Assembly: GCF_036227565.1 (NCBI RefSeq)
Contig: NZ_CP109460.1
Span: 1,488,001 to 1,552,000 of the forward strand
Reading direction: 5' to 3'
Length of the DNA stretch: 64,000 nucleotides
Source: Streptomyces sp. NBC_01454
GTDB taxonomy: Bacteria > Actinomycetota > Actinomycetes > Streptomycetales > Streptomycetaceae
This document shows, in pieces, positions 1 to 8,398 of this stretch. Positions within the stretch are counted from its first letter, which is position 1; each line of letters opens with the position of its first letter. Made by a program: the position numbers and the translations under genes. The notes beneath the pieces were generated by a model. That model worked only from the letters and a program-made list of their open reading frames with translations. It was not told where the DNA came from and ran no database searches.

Positions 1-690
1 GTGGTTGCCGACCATGCCGCCGAACCAGCGGCACTGCGCGCGGGCGTGGTCGAGGTCGTCGCCCACATACGCGGGTGCGGCGACGCAGATGGTGACCTCG
101 GCCGGGTCGCGTCCGGCATCCGCCGCGGCCTGCCGTACGGCCTTGACCATCCACTCGGTGAGGAAGGGGTCGGCGAGCTGGAGGATGAAGCCGTCCGCCA
201 GCTCGCCCGCCATCGCGAGGGCCTTGGGACCGTAGGCGCCCATCCAGACCGGCAGCTTGCCGTTCGTGATCCAGGGGATCTGGACCCGGTGGCCGCCGAC
301 GTCCGCCGCCCGTCCCTCGGCGAGGTCGCGGATGACGCCGATCGCCTCGCCCAGCCGGGCCAGGGTGTTGGGCGGCCGCCCGGCCACCCGCATCGCGGAG
401 TCGCCGCGGCCGATGCCGCAGACGGTGCGGTTGCCGTACATCTCGTTGAGGGTGGCGAAGGTGGAGGCGGTGACCTCGGGGGTGCGGGTGGAGGGGTTGG
501 TGACCATCGGGCCGACGATCAGCCGCTCGGTGTGGTCCAGGATGCGGCTGTAGATGACGAACGGCTCCTGCCACAGGACGGCCGAGTCGAAGGTCCAGCC
601 GTAACGGAAGCCGTTGCGCTCGGCCCGGCGCATCAGGGAGACGACGGCGGAAGCGGGCGGGTCGGCCTGCAGAACGAGTCCGAAATCCAC
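1..690 (-). CDS. LLM-class F420-dependent oxidoreductase (3' end missing)
   Basis: Luciferase-like (TIM-barrel) oxidoreductase, probably of the TIGR03842 F420-dependent type, cytosolic. The product starts VDFGLVLQADPP and contains WTFDSAVLWQEPF, GPMVTNPSTRTPEVTA and GIGRGDSAMR, the F420/FMN phosphate-binding region of this superfamily. The GTG start at 690 is preceded by AAGGAG. 230 codons are visible and the C-terminus lies outside the window. It starts 10 bp after the dihydropyrimidinase stop codon, so the two form one operon. The context suggests a redox step next to dihydropyrimidine or hydantoin hydrolysis, but its substrate cannot be read from the sequence. Confidence 0.85.
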   Translation of the reverse strand, partial: MDFGLVLQADPPASAVVSLMRRAERNGFRYGWTFDSAVLWQEPFVIYSRILDHTERLIVGPMVTNPSTRTPEVTASTFATLNEMYGNRTVCGIGRGDSAMRVAGRPPNTLARLGEAIGVIRDLAEGRAADVGGHRVQIPWITNGKLPVWMGAYGPKALAMAGELADGFILQLADPFLTEWMVKAVRQAAADAGRDPAEVTICVAAPAYVGDDLDHARAQCRWFGGMVGNH

Positions 691-700
691 GGCGGGCTCC

Positions 701-2110
701 TTAGATGAGGTACTGGCAGGTGCCGCGCGGGATGTACTGGCCGTGCCCCGCGTGCCCGGTGAACTCCCGCCGGTCGATGACGAGTTCACCCCGGGAGAGG
801 ACCGTCTCCACCCGGCCGGTGAGCCGCTTGCCCTCGTACGGCGAGTAGTCGACGTTCATGTGGTGGGTCTCGGCGGAGAGGGTCTGCTCGGCGGTGGGGT
901 CGTAGAGGACGATGTCGGCGTCGGCACCGGGGGCGATGGTGCCCTTCTTCGGGTAGAGGCCGAACATCCGCGCCGGGGTGGCGCAGGCGATCTCGATCCA
1001 GCGCCGGCGGCTGATCCGGCCCTCCACGACACCCTGGTGGAGGAGGTCCATCCGGTGCTCCACACCCGGCATCCCGTTGGGGATCTTGGAGAAGTCACCG
1101 CGGCCGAGCTCCTTCTGCCCCTGGAAGCAGAAGGGGCAGTGGTCGGTGGAGACCACCTGGAGGTCGTTGGTGCGCAGCCCCCGCCACAGCGCCTCCTGGT
1201 GCTCACGGGGCCGCAGCGGTGTGGAGCAGACGTACTTGGCGCCCTCGAAGTCCGGCTCGGCGAGGTTGTCGGTGGACAGGAACAGATACTGCGGGCAGGT
1301 CTCGCCGAAGACGTTCAGCCCCTTGTCGCGGGCCTGGGCGATCTCGGCGAGGGCCTCCTCGGCGGAGACGTGGACGACGTAGAGCGGTGCGCCGGCGACC
1401 CGCGCCAGCTGGATGGTGCGGTGGGTGGCCTCGGCCTCGAGGAGGACCCGGCGGACCTCGCCGTGGTAGCGCGGGTCGGTCTTCCCCTCGGCCAGCGCCT
1501 GTTCGACCAGGACGTCGATGGCGATGCCGTTCTCGGCGTGCATCATCACCAGCCCGCCGTTGTCGGCCGAGCGCTGCATGGCCCGCAGGATCTGCCCGTC
1601 GTCGCTGTAGAAGACCCCGGGGTAGGCGGTGAACAGTTTGAAGGAGGTGACGCCCTCCGCCACCAGGAGGTCCAGCTCCTTGAGGGTGTGCTCGTTGACG
1701 TCCGAGAGGATCATGTGGAACGCGTAGTCGATGGCGCATTGGGCGTCGGACTTGCCGTGCCAGGTGTCCAGGCCGTCGCGGAGCGACTTGCCGCGGGACT
1801 GCACCGCGAAGTCGATGAGGGTGGTGGTGCCGCCCCAGGCCGCGGCGCGGGTCCCGGTCTCGAAGTTGTCGGAGGAGAAGGTCCCGCCGAAGGGGAAGTC
1901 CAGGTGGGTGTGTGCGTCGACGCCGCCCGGAATGACATATTTGCCGGTGGCGTCGAGGACCCGGTCCGCCGCCCCGGCCCAGCTCTCCGCGCCGGGACTG
2001 CCGTGTGCGGCGAGGGCGGCGATCCGGCCCTCCTCCACCAGGACATCGGCGTGGATCTCATCGGCGGCGGTGATCACCAGTCCGCCCCGGATGAGCGTAC
2101 GTCCCACCAT
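701..2110 (-). CDS. hydA: Dihydropyrimidinase / D-hydantoinase
   Basis: Zinc amidohydrolase of 469 aa that opens dihydrouracil, dihydrothymine or 5-substituted hydantoins to the N-carbamoyl acid. The metal motif DAHTHLDFPFGG (His67, His69) and the carbamylated lysine context TSFKLFTAY (Lys158) are present, and length fits the family. The ATG at 2110 was chosen over upstream in-frame starts because GGGAGCAGGG sits in front of it and MVGRTLIRGGLV is the usual N-terminus. First gene of an operon with the F420-type oxidoreductase; the leader is about 130 nt if the promoter proposed at 2249-2278 is used. With the beta-ureidopropionase and aminotransferase further along it makes a reductive pyrimidine degradation set. 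Confidence 0.93.
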   Translation of the reverse strand: MVGRTLIRGGLVITAADEIHADVLVEEGRIAALAAHGSPGAESWAGAADRVLDATGKYVIPGGVDAHTHLDFPFGGTFSSDNFETGTRAAAWGGTTTLIDFAVQSRGKSLRDGLDTWHGKSDAQCAIDYAFHMILSDVNEHTLKELDLLVAEGVTSFKLFTAYPGVFYSDDGQILRAMQRSADNGGLVMMHAENGIAIDVLVEQALAEGKTDPRYHGEVRRVLLEAEATHRTIQLARVAGAPLYVVHVSAEEALAEIAQARDKGLNVFGETCPQYLFLSTDNLAEPDFEGAKYVCSTPLRPREHQEALWRGLRTNDLQVVSTDHCPFCFQGQKELGRGDFSKIPNGMPGVEHRMDLLHQGVVEGRISRRRWIEIACATPARMFGLYPKKGTIAPGADADIVLYDPTAEQTLSAETHHMNVDYSPYEGKRLTGRVETVLSRGELVIDRREFTGHAGHGQYIPRGTCQYLI

Positions 2111-2248
2111 CCCTGCTCCCTTCCGCATCAACGACATCCGTGTGGCACCGGAAGGCGGAGCCCGACGCGCACCGTCCCCTCGGCAGGTCCGCTCCGCTGA
2201 CGCCACGTCACCACCGGTCTACACCCGTAGATTCCGGCCGAGAGGGAG

Positions 2249-2285
2249 ACCGTAGAAGCATGTCACCCACGGTGGCAATACCGTG
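2249..2285 (-). promoter_or_regulatory. Promoter/operator of the dihydropyrimidinase operon
   Basis: Read on the minus strand this holds TTGCCA (2278-2273), an 18-bp spacer and TACGGT (2254-2249), a plausible HrdB-type -35/-10 pair. An inverted repeat CACGGT-N6-ACCGTG (2268-2285) overlaps the -35 box. A near-identical block lies at 5687-5719 in front of the second pyrimidine operon. Promoter function and regulator are inferred. Confidence 0.6.
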
Positions 2286-2467
2286 ACCGTGAATCAGTGG
2301 CGACGGTCGTGTTGCGCCCACGATCAGCTGGACGGTTGAACGCGCGCACGGCGGGGGCCGGAGGGGTGCGGGGGTGGCGCGATGGGCAGATATCCGCCGA
2401 CGCGGGCGGGGACCCTCGCGGGCGGGCGGTACGGCACCCTGACGGACGACGCGGAAGGCGGCAGGTC

Positions 2468-3352
2468 ATGGACCAGAGCACACCGTGGGAGTTCTCCGAC
2501 GACCGGGGGCGACTCGCGGTGGCCGGGGAGCGGCCGTACCGGATCGTGGCGTACATACAGGCGGGGGCGACGCTGTGGGACCACGGGATACGACCCGTGG
2601 GGCTGTTCGGGTCCCCGCACGACGGCGCCGCCCCCGACCCCGCCAAGAGCGGGGAGCTGCCGCTCGCCGAGATCGACTACCTCGGCGCGGGCCACGCGCT
2701 GCACCCGGACGCCGTGCTGGCGGCCGAGCCGGATCTGGTGGTGGCGGTGACCTACGACGGCGAGCAGGTCTACGGGCTGGAGCAGAAGACGGCGCAGGAG
2801 CTGGAGACGCATGTCCCGCTCGCCACGGTCGCGGTGGGCCCCGGCCGCAGCCTGGCCGAGGTGCGCGAACGGTTCGCGGCGCTCGCCGGCTCGCTGGGCC
2901 GCGGCGAACCCCTCGGCACCGCACGTGAGTTGGACGCCGCGGAGGACGCCCTGCGGCAGGCGGCCGGCGGCGCGGTACGGCCGCGGGTGCTGGCGCTGTC
3001 GCCCGCGGGTCCCGAGCGGGTGCATCTGGCGCGGCCCGGCTCGTGGCCGGAGCTGCGGGCACTGACCGAACACGGGGTGGGTCTGCTGGAGCCGGCGGCG
3101 GGGGCCGGGCTGAACTGGACCACGGTCGGCTGGGCGGACGCCGCGGCGATGGACCCGGACATCGTGCTGATGGATGTGCGGGGCAACGCCGCGCGGCCCG
3201 GGGAGCTGCGCACCGATGAACACTGGCGCGCGATCGAGGCCCGGGCCCGGCTGCTGCCGTGGAACCCGGAGGCCCCGTGCAGCCGGCGGGCGCACACCCG
3301 CTTCCTCACCCTGGTGGCCGAGACGGTCCGGGAGTCGGCGGCGCGGGCGTAG
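2468..3352 (+). CDS. TroA-like (siderophore/cobalamin type) substrate-binding protein without signal peptide
   Basis: 294 aa protein resembling periplasmic-binding proteins of Fe3+-siderophore ABC transporters: it has the LGAGHALHPDAVLAAEPDLVV-type segment and a DPDIVLMDVRGNA segment near the C-terminus. No signal peptide or lipobox is visible: the product opens MDQSTPWEFSDDRG, so it may be cytosolic or use an unrecognised export route. Start ATG 2468 follows GGAAGGCGGCAGGTC; an open frame extends upstream to 2297 but has no good start signal. No permease or ATPase genes adjoin, so a ligand cannot be assigned. It is transcribed away from the hydA operon and convergently with the aminotransferase. 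Confidence 0.7.
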   Translation: MDQSTPWEFSDDRGRLAVAGERPYRIVAYIQAGATLWDHGIRPVGLFGSPHDGAAPDPAKSGELPLAEIDYLGAGHALHPDAVLAAEPDLVVAVTYDGEQVYGLEQKTAQELETHVPLATVAVGPGRSLAEVRERFAALAGSLGRGEPLGTARELDAAEDALRQAAGGAVRPRVLALSPAGPERVHLARPGSWPELRALTEHGVGLLEPAAGAGLNWTTVGWADAAAMDPDIVLMDVRGNAARPGELRTDEHWRAIEARARLLPWNPEAPCSRRAHTRFLTLVAETVRESAARA

Positions 3353-3375
3353 GCCGTGTGCGCGCGGTCCCGTCC

Positions 3376-3397
3376 GGCCGGGCCCGCGGGCCCGGCC
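3376..3397. terminator. GC-only palindrome between convergent genes
   Basis: A perfect 22-bp palindrome (GGCCGGGCCCG and its reverse complement, no spacer) lies 24 bp after the binding-protein stop and 65 bp before the aminotransferase stop. The position suits a bidirectional terminator; there is no T-run, as is common in streptomycetes. Confidence 0.4.
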
Positions 3398-3461
3398 CGG
3401 GACACGGCCGGAGCCGGAGCGAGGACACCGACCCCGGCCGGGCCCTGCCGCAAGCGCGCAC

Positions 3462-4784
3462 CTAGGACGGCGTCAGCATCCCCTGGGCCGCCTGGAGGGC
3501 GTCCGCGAGCAGTGCCGCGCCCTCTTCCGCCTCGGCGACGGTCAGCGTCATCGGGGGCGCGATGCGCAGCGAGGCGCCGCCCTGGCCTCCCTTGCCGACC
3601 AGCAGACCGCGCTCCCGGGCGGCCTCCATCACCAGTGACGCGGCCTCGGGCGCGCGCTCGTCGGTGCCGGGACGGACGAGTTCGATGCCGATCATCAGGC
3701 CGCGGCCGCGCACTTCCCGTACGACGTCGAGGCCGGCGGTCACCGCCCGCAGCCGTTCGATGAGCAGTCCGCCGACCCGCCGGGCGTTGCCCTGGAGATC
3801 GTGTTCGAGCAGGTAGTTGAGGTTGGCGAGGCCCGCGGCCATGGTGACGGGGCTGCCGCCGAAGGTGGAGATGGAGTTCGCGGTGAGCGAGTTCATCACC
3901 TCGGCGCGGGCCACCACGCCGCCGATGGCCATGCCGTTGCCGATGCCCTTGGCGAAGGTGAGCAGGTCCGGCGGGCCGTTCTCGGCGTGCGCCTGCCAGC
4001 CCCAGAAGTGGTCGCCGGTGCGGCCCCAGCCGGTCTGCACCTCGTCGCTGATCCAGAGGATGCCGTGCCGGGCGAGCACCTCGCGGAAGGCGGCGTACAG
4101 GCCGTCCGGCGGCATGGTGAACCCGCCGATGCCCTGGACCGGCTCGGCGATCAGCGCGGCGACGCCGCCCGCGGTCTGCTGGAGCATGTCCTCCAGGTCG
4201 GCGACGCAGGCCGCGGTGTACTCGGCGTCGCTCATCGCGGCGTACGGGCCGCGGCTGCGCACCCCGCCGTGCACATAGAGGGTCTGCAGCGGCGAGAGGC
4301 TGGTCGGCGACCAGCTCTGGTTGCCGGTGATGCCGACGGTGGAGAAGGAGCGGCCGTGGTAGCTGTTGCGCATCGCCAGGATCTGGTTGGAGCGGCGGTG
4401 CGTGGTGGCCAGCAGCAGGGCCGCGTCGTTGGCCTCCGTGCCGGAGGTGGTGAAGAAGACCCGGGCGTCGGGGATGCCGGACAGCGCCACGATCCGCTCG
4501 GCCAGGTCGACCATGGGGCGGGAGAGATAGAGCGTCGAGGTGTGGATGATGCGGCCGGCCTGCTCGCTGACGGCCTTGGTCACCTCGGGCAGCGCATGGG
4601 CCGTCATGGTGGTGAGGATGCCGCCGAAGAAGTCGAGGTAGCGGTTGCCGTCGGAGTCCCAGACGTGCCGGCCCTCGCCGTGGGTGAGTTCGAGCGGCCG
4701 CTCGTAGTAGAGGCTGAGCCAGGAGGGCAGGACGGCCTGGTGGCGGGCGTGCAGGCTCGCCGGCTCGTGGGGCTGCTGGGTCAC
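3462..4784 (-). CDS. Class III aminotransferase (beta-alanine/omega-amino acid type)
   Basis: PLP-dependent fold-type I class III aminotransferase, 440 aa. ISDEVQTGWGRTGDHFWG is the cofactor Asp region and LLTFAKGIGNGMAIGG contains the Schiff-base lysine; VFFTTSGTEANDAA binds phosphate. The GTG start at 4784 overlaps the beta-ureidopropionase stop (GTGA, 4781-4784), so the two are translationally coupled. Placed after beta-ureidopropionase it most likely transaminates beta-alanine or 3-aminoisobutyrate to a semialdehyde, the last step of reductive pyrimidine catabolism; this specificity is inferred from context. Confidence 0.88.
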   Translation of the reverse strand: MTQQPHEPASLHARHQAVLPSWLSLYYERPLELTHGEGRHVWDSDGNRYLDFFGGILTTMTAHALPEVTKAVSEQAGRIIHTSTLYLSRPMVDLAERIVALSGIPDARVFFTTSGTEANDAALLLATTHRRSNQILAMRNSYHGRSFSTVGITGNQSWSPTSLSPLQTLYVHGGVRSRGPYAAMSDAEYTAACVADLEDMLQQTAGGVAALIAEPVQGIGGFTMPPDGLYAAFREVLARHGILWISDEVQTGWGRTGDHFWGWQAHAENGPPDLLTFAKGIGNGMAIGGVVARAEVMNSLTANSISTFGGSPVTMAAGLANLNYLLEHDLQGNARRVGGLLIERLRAVTAGLDVVREVRGRGLMIGIELVRPGTDERAPEAASLVMEAARERGLLVGKGGQGGASLRIAPPMTLTVAEAEEGAALLADALQAAQGMLTPS

Positions 4785-5623
4785 GGCTGCACCAGCCCGT
4801 CGTACGCGTCGGGGCGGCGGTCGCGGTAGAAGGCCCACTGCTGGCGGACCTCGTCGATCAGGGAGAAGTCGAGGTCGCGGATGACCAGTTCCTCCTTGGA
4901 GTCACTGGCGAGCTCGCCGACGAACTGTCCCCGGGGGTCGACGAAGTAGCTGGTGCCGTAGAAGTCGTTGTCGCCGTACTCCTCGACGCCGACCCGGTTG
5001 ATCGCCGCGATGAAGTACTCGTTGGCGACCGCGGCCGCGGGCTGCTCCAGCTGCCACAGGTAGGCGGACAGGCCGCGGGAGGTGGCGGAGGGGTTGTAGA
5101 CCAGCTGGGCGCCGTTGAGGCCCAGCTGCCGCCAGCCCTCCGGGAAGTGGCGGTCGTAGCAGATGTAGACGCCGACCTTGCCGACGGCGGTGTCGAAGAC
5201 CGGCCAGCCGATGTTGCCCGGCTTGAAGTAGTACTTCTCCCAGAAGCCCTTGACCTGCGGAATGTGGTGCTTGCGATAGGCGCCCAGGAAGGTGCCGTCG
5301 GCGTCGATGACGGCGGCGGTGTTGTAGTAGAAGCCGGACTGTTCGACCTCGAAGACGGGGACGACGATGACCATGCCGGTCTCGCGGGCCAGGTCCTGCA
5401 TCCGCCGGACGGTCGGGCCGTCGGGCACCGGCTCGGCCCAGCGGTAGTGCTCGGGCTCCTGCACCTGGCAGAAGTACGGAGCGTTGAAGACCTCCTGGAA
5501 GCCGATCACCTTCGCGCCCTGCGCGGCCGCCGCTCTGGCGTACTCCTCATGCTTCGCGATCATCGATTCGGTGTCGCCGGTCCAGGTGGCCTGGACCAGT
5601 GCGGCACGCACAACATCGGCCAT
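4781..5623 (-). CDS. Beta-ureidopropionase / N-carbamoyl amino acid amidohydrolase (nitrilase superfamily)
   Basis: Cytosolic carbon-nitrogen hydrolase of 280 aa that would cleave N-carbamoyl-beta-alanine to beta-alanine, CO2 and NH3. The Glu-Lys-Cys triad is visible: Glu44 in GFQEVFNAPY, Lys118 in GAYRKHHIPQ and Cys155 in VYICYDRHFPE. Start ATG 5623 has AAAGGAG upstream. It is the first gene of a two-gene operon with the aminotransferase and is transcribed divergently from the MarR gene. A promoter block matching that of the hydA operon lies 64-96 bp upstream, supporting common control. Confidence 0.9.
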   Translation of the reverse strand: MADVVRAALVQATWTGDTESMIAKHEEYARAAAAQGAKVIGFQEVFNAPYFCQVQEPEHYRWAEPVPDGPTVRRMQDLARETGMVIVVPVFEVEQSGFYYNTAAVIDADGTFLGAYRKHHIPQVKGFWEKYYFKPGNIGWPVFDTAVGKVGVYICYDRHFPEGWRQLGLNGAQLVYNPSATSRGLSAYLWQLEQPAAAVANEYFIAAINRVGVEEYGDNDFYGTSYFVDPRGQFVGELASDSKEELVIRDLDFSLIDEVRQQWAFYRDRRPDAYDGLVQP

Positions 5624-5686
5624 GAGCTGCTCCTTTGTCGATGCGTCAGCCTGCAGCCCGCGCGGGGATCTACGCGGGTGGAGGTG

Positions 5687-5719
5687 ACCGTAAGCCCCGT
5701 CACGCACCGTGGCAAGACC
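5687..5719 (-). promoter_or_regulatory. Promoter/operator of the beta-ureidopropionase operon
   Basis: On the minus strand: TTGCCA (5715-5710), 17-bp spacer, TACGGT (5692-5687). The block matches 2249-2282 at most positions, including the GTCAC(C/G)CAC(G/C)GTGGCAA(T/G)ACC core between and over the boxes. The two copies precede the two operons of the same pathway. Confidence 0.6.
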
Positions 5720-5765
5720 ATCTCCCCCGTGGCGCGCCCGTGCGCCTCCCGGGAATATTGACCGG

Positions 5766-5803
5766 ATATCGACAGGCAAACTTGCAAGTTCACCTGTCGA
5801 TAT
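5766..5803. promoter_or_regulatory. MarR operator, 38-bp nested palindrome
   Basis: Arms ATATCGACAGG (5766-5776) and CCTGTCGATAT (5793-5803) are perfect reverse complements, and the centre AACTTGCAAGTT (5779-5790) is itself a perfect palindrome on the same axis. Only the two CA dinucleotides between break symmetry. It ends 14 bp before the marR ATG, the expected position for autorepression of the marR-MFS operon. Confidence 0.8.
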
Positions 5804-5817
5804 TCTACGCTGGAGGC

Positions 5818-6249
5818 ATGCCGGAAAAGGACCTCGAACGCCTCGCGACGGAGCTGGGCTCCGCCGTCTCCCTGCTCATGCGGCAGATGCGCATCGCCTC
5901 GCCGCACGGCGAGCTCACCCCGAGCCAGCGCTCGGCGATCTCCCGCATCGACGCCGAGGGCGAGGCCACCATCGCCGCCCTGGCCCGCGCCGAACGGGTC
6001 CGCCCGCAGTCCATGCGGGCGACCGTCGGGGCGCTGGAGGAGCGCGGCGTCCTCACCCGCAGCCCGCATCCGACGGACGGCCGCCAGGTCGTCTTCTCCC
6101 TCACCGAGGAGGGCCGCCGGATGCTCGCCGTCGTGCGCCAGGCCAAGCACAACTGGCTGGCGGTGGCCATCGCCGACCGGCTGACCCCCGAGGAGCAGCG
6201 GACCCTCGCGACGGCCACCGAGCTGATGCGGCGGCTGATGCCGCAATGA
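5818..6249 (+). CDS. MarR-family transcriptional regulator
   Basis: 143 aa winged helix-turn-helix repressor. The wHTH region includes LTPSQRSAISRID, ATIAALARAERVRPQSMRATVGALEERGVL and the wing RSPHPTDGRQVVFSLTEEG. Start ATG 5818 follows TGGAGGC. The stop overlaps the exporter start (ATGA 6246-6249), so regulator and pump are one operon. The large palindrome just upstream is the likely binding site; the effector is unknown but, as for many MarR proteins next to DHA2 pumps, is probably a toxic small molecule or pump substrate. Confidence 0.92.
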   Translation: MPEKDLERLATELGSAVSLLMRQMRIASPHGELTPSQRSAISRIDAEGEATIAALARAERVRPQSMRATVGALEERGVLTRSPHPTDGRQVVFSLTEEGRRMLAVVRQAKHNWLAVAIADRLTPEEQRTLATATELMRRLMPQ

Positions 6250-7754
6250 ACGACATCCCCACCCCCGCACGGGGCAGCGCGGCACCGGAGGCGGCCATAC
6301 CGCCCGCGGGCGTCGCCCCGCCGCAGGACGCCGGTGCGGCGACCGGCCCCGGGGCGCCCCCCTCGGGCCCCGGTTCCGGTCCCGCCTTCGGCGCCCGGCT
6401 GATGGCGCCCCTGCTGCTCGGCTCGCTGCTGAACCCCATCAACTCGACGATGATCGCCACCGCGCTGGTGGCGATCGGGCAGGACTTCCACGTCGGCGCC
6501 GCCGACACCGCCTGGCTGATCTCCGCGATGTACCTCGCCAGCGCGGTGGGCCAGCCGTCGATGGGGCGGCTCGGCGACCGCATCGGGCCGCGCCGGGTGT
6601 TCGTCGCCGGTGCGCTGACCGTCTGCGCGGCGGGCGTCCTCGGCGCGTGCGCCCCCAGCTTCGCGCTGCTGATCGTCTCTCGGGTGGTGCTCGGGATCGG
6701 CACCGCGGCCGCCTACCCCGCCGCGATGGCGGTCCTGCGCGCCGAGTCACGGCGGACCGGCCTCCCCACCCCTCGCCGGGTGCTCGGCCGGCTCTCCCTC
6801 GCCGCGCTGGGCAGCGCGGCCGTCGGTCCCACGCTCGGCGGGCTGCTGGCCGCGACCGCGGGCTGGCGCGCGGTGTTCGCGGTGAACGTCCCGCTCGCCC
6901 TGCTCGCGCTGCTCGGCGCACTGTGCCGGCTCCCCGCCGACCGGCCGGACGCCCGGCCCGGAGGCGCCCGGACATCGTCCGGCTCCCTCGACCCGCTGGG
7001 CATCATCCTGTTCGCCGCGGCACTGACCTGCGCCATGGCCTTCCTGCTGCGGCTGGCGGACCCGCAGTGGCTGCTGCTGGCGCCGGCCGGGGTGCTCGCG
7101 GGCGTCCTGGTGTGGTGGCAGCTGCGCCACCCCGCGCCCTTCATCGACCTGCGGATGCTCGCCCGTAACGGCGCGCTGGTGCGCACCTACCTCCGTCACG
7201 GACTGGCCTATCTCGTCATCTACTGCGTGCTGTACGGCTTCAGCCAGTGGCTGGAGCAGGTGCACGGCGCGTCGTCCTTCCAGGCCGGGCTGATCATGCT
7301 GCCGATGTCCCTGGCGGCCGCGGCCTGCTCGCTCGCAGGCGCCCGGACGCGGGGCATCCGCGCTCCGCTGACCCTCGCCGCGGCCTGTCTCGCCCTGGGC
7401 AGCGGGGTCTTCCTCCTGTTGCAGGGCACCGGCCCGCTGCTCGCGCTGCTGTGTGCCGGGGCGCTGTTCGGCATCCCGCAGGGCCTGTCCTCGACCGGCA
7501 ACCAGGCCGCCGTCTACGCCCAGGCCCCGGCCGACGGCGTGGGTGCGGCCGCCGGGCTCCAGCGCACCGCCCAGTATCTCGGCGCCATCACCGCGGCCGG
7601 CCTCATCGGGCTGCTGTACGGGCAGCGCGCCTCGGACTCCGGGCTGCACGAGATCGCCCTGATCGGCGTCGTGCTCGGTCTGCTGCTGCTCGCCCTGACC
7701 CTCGCCGACCGCAGCCTGCGGCCCGGCACCTCCCGGACCGGGGCCGGCGGCTGA
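6246..7754 (+). CDS. MFS transporter, DHA2 (drug:H+ antiporter) type
   Basis: 502 aa integral membrane protein with about 13-14 hydrophobic segments. A Pro/Ala/Gly-rich N-terminal tail of about 45 residues precedes TM1 (LMAPLLLGSLLNPINSTMIA). The MFS loop motif GRLGDRIGPRRVF lies after TM2 and the antiporter motif C-like stretch GSAAVGPTLGGLLAATAGWR in TM5. It overlaps the MarR gene by 4 bp and is presumably derepressed by the same ligand. Expected to export a hydrophobic or antibiotic-like compound using the proton gradient; the substrate is not deducible. Confidence 0.9.
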   Translation: MNDIPTPARGSAAPEAAIPPAGVAPPQDAGAATGPGAPPSGPGSGPAFGARLMAPLLLGSLLNPINSTMIATALVAIGQDFHVGAADTAWLISAMYLASAVGQPSMGRLGDRIGPRRVFVAGALTVCAAGVLGACAPSFALLIVSRVVLGIGTAAAYPAAMAVLRAESRRTGLPTPRRVLGRLSLAALGSAAVGPTLGGLLAATAGWRAVFAVNVPLALLALLGALCRLPADRPDARPGGARTSSGSLDPLGIILFAAALTCAMAFLLRLADPQWLLLAPAGVLAGVLVWWQLRHPAPFIDLRMLARNGALVRTYLRHGLAYLVIYCVLYGFSQWLEQVHGASSFQAGLIMLPMSLAAAACSLAGARTRGIRAPLTLAAACLALGSGVFLLLQGTGPLLALLCAGALFGIPQGLSSTGNQAAVYAQAPADGVGAAAGLQRTAQYLGAITAAGLIGLLYGQRASDSGLHEIALIGVVLGLLLLALTLADRSLRPGTSRTGAGG

Positions 7755-7840
7755 ATCCGGCCATCGGTCCCCCGGCCACCACGGCCACCACAGTCACACC
7801 CGTCATAGCGTCACCATCCGTCACCACCCAAGGAGCACCC

Positions 7841-8395
7841 GTGCCCGCCACCACTCTCGATGCCACCTCCGCCCTGATACTGATCGACCTGCAGCGGGGC
7901 ATCGCCGGTCTGCCCTGTGCCCCGGTGCCCTCCGCCGAGGTCATCGGGCGCGGCGCCCGGCTGGCCGCCGCCTTCCGGGCCCACCGGCTGCCCGTCGTCC
8001 TGGTGAACGTCACGGGCGGGGCGCCGGGCCGCACCGAGTCACCGCGGCCGGGCGGCACCCCGCCCGCCGACTGGGCGGAGCTGGTGCCCGAGCTCGACCG
8101 GCAGGACGGCGACATCCTCGTCACCAAGCAGCAGTGGGGCGCCTTCCACGGCACGAACCTGGACCTGGAGCTGCGCCGCCGCGGTGTCACCCAGGTCGTG
8201 CTCGCCGGCATCGCCACCAGCATCGGGGTCGAGTCCACCGCCCGTGCCGCGCACGAGCACGGCTACCACGTCACCGTCGCCACCGACGCGGTGACCGACC
8301 TGGATCCCGAGGCGCACCGCAACAGCGTGGAGAAGGTCTTCCCGCGGCTCGGCGAGACCGACACCGCCGAGGCCATCCGCGCGCTGCTCGGCTGA
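7841..8395 (+). CDS. Isochorismatase-like hydrolase, Gly in the nucleophile position
   Basis: 184 aa alpha/beta hydrolase of the isochorismatase/cysteine-hydrolase superfamily. Asp16 (LILIDLQRG) and Lys96 (LVTKQQWGAFHGTNL) of the triad are present, but the third site reads GIATSIGVESTA with Gly129 where Cys hydrolases have Cys. True isochorismatases also have Gly there, so a Cys-independent hydrolysis is expected rather than amidase chemistry. GTG 7841 follows AAGGAG. It starts 86 bp after the exporter gene on the same strand and may be read with it. Confidence 0.85.
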   Translation: MPATTLDATSALILIDLQRGIAGLPCAPVPSAEVIGRGARLAAAFRAHRLPVVLVNVTGGAPGRTESPRPGGTPPADWAELVPELDRQDGDILVTKQQWGAFHGTNLDLELRRRGVTQVVLAGIATSIGVESTARAAHEHGYHVTVATDAVTDLDPEAHRNSVEKVFPRLGETDTAEAIRALLG

Positions 8396-8398
8396 GGC

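Noticed and set aside
614..2200. Long plus-strand open frame opposite the dihydropyrimidinase gene
   Set aside because: Low-complexity Gly/Val/Leu/Asp composition typical of antisense frames in high-GC DNA; the minus strand has all hydantoinase motifs.
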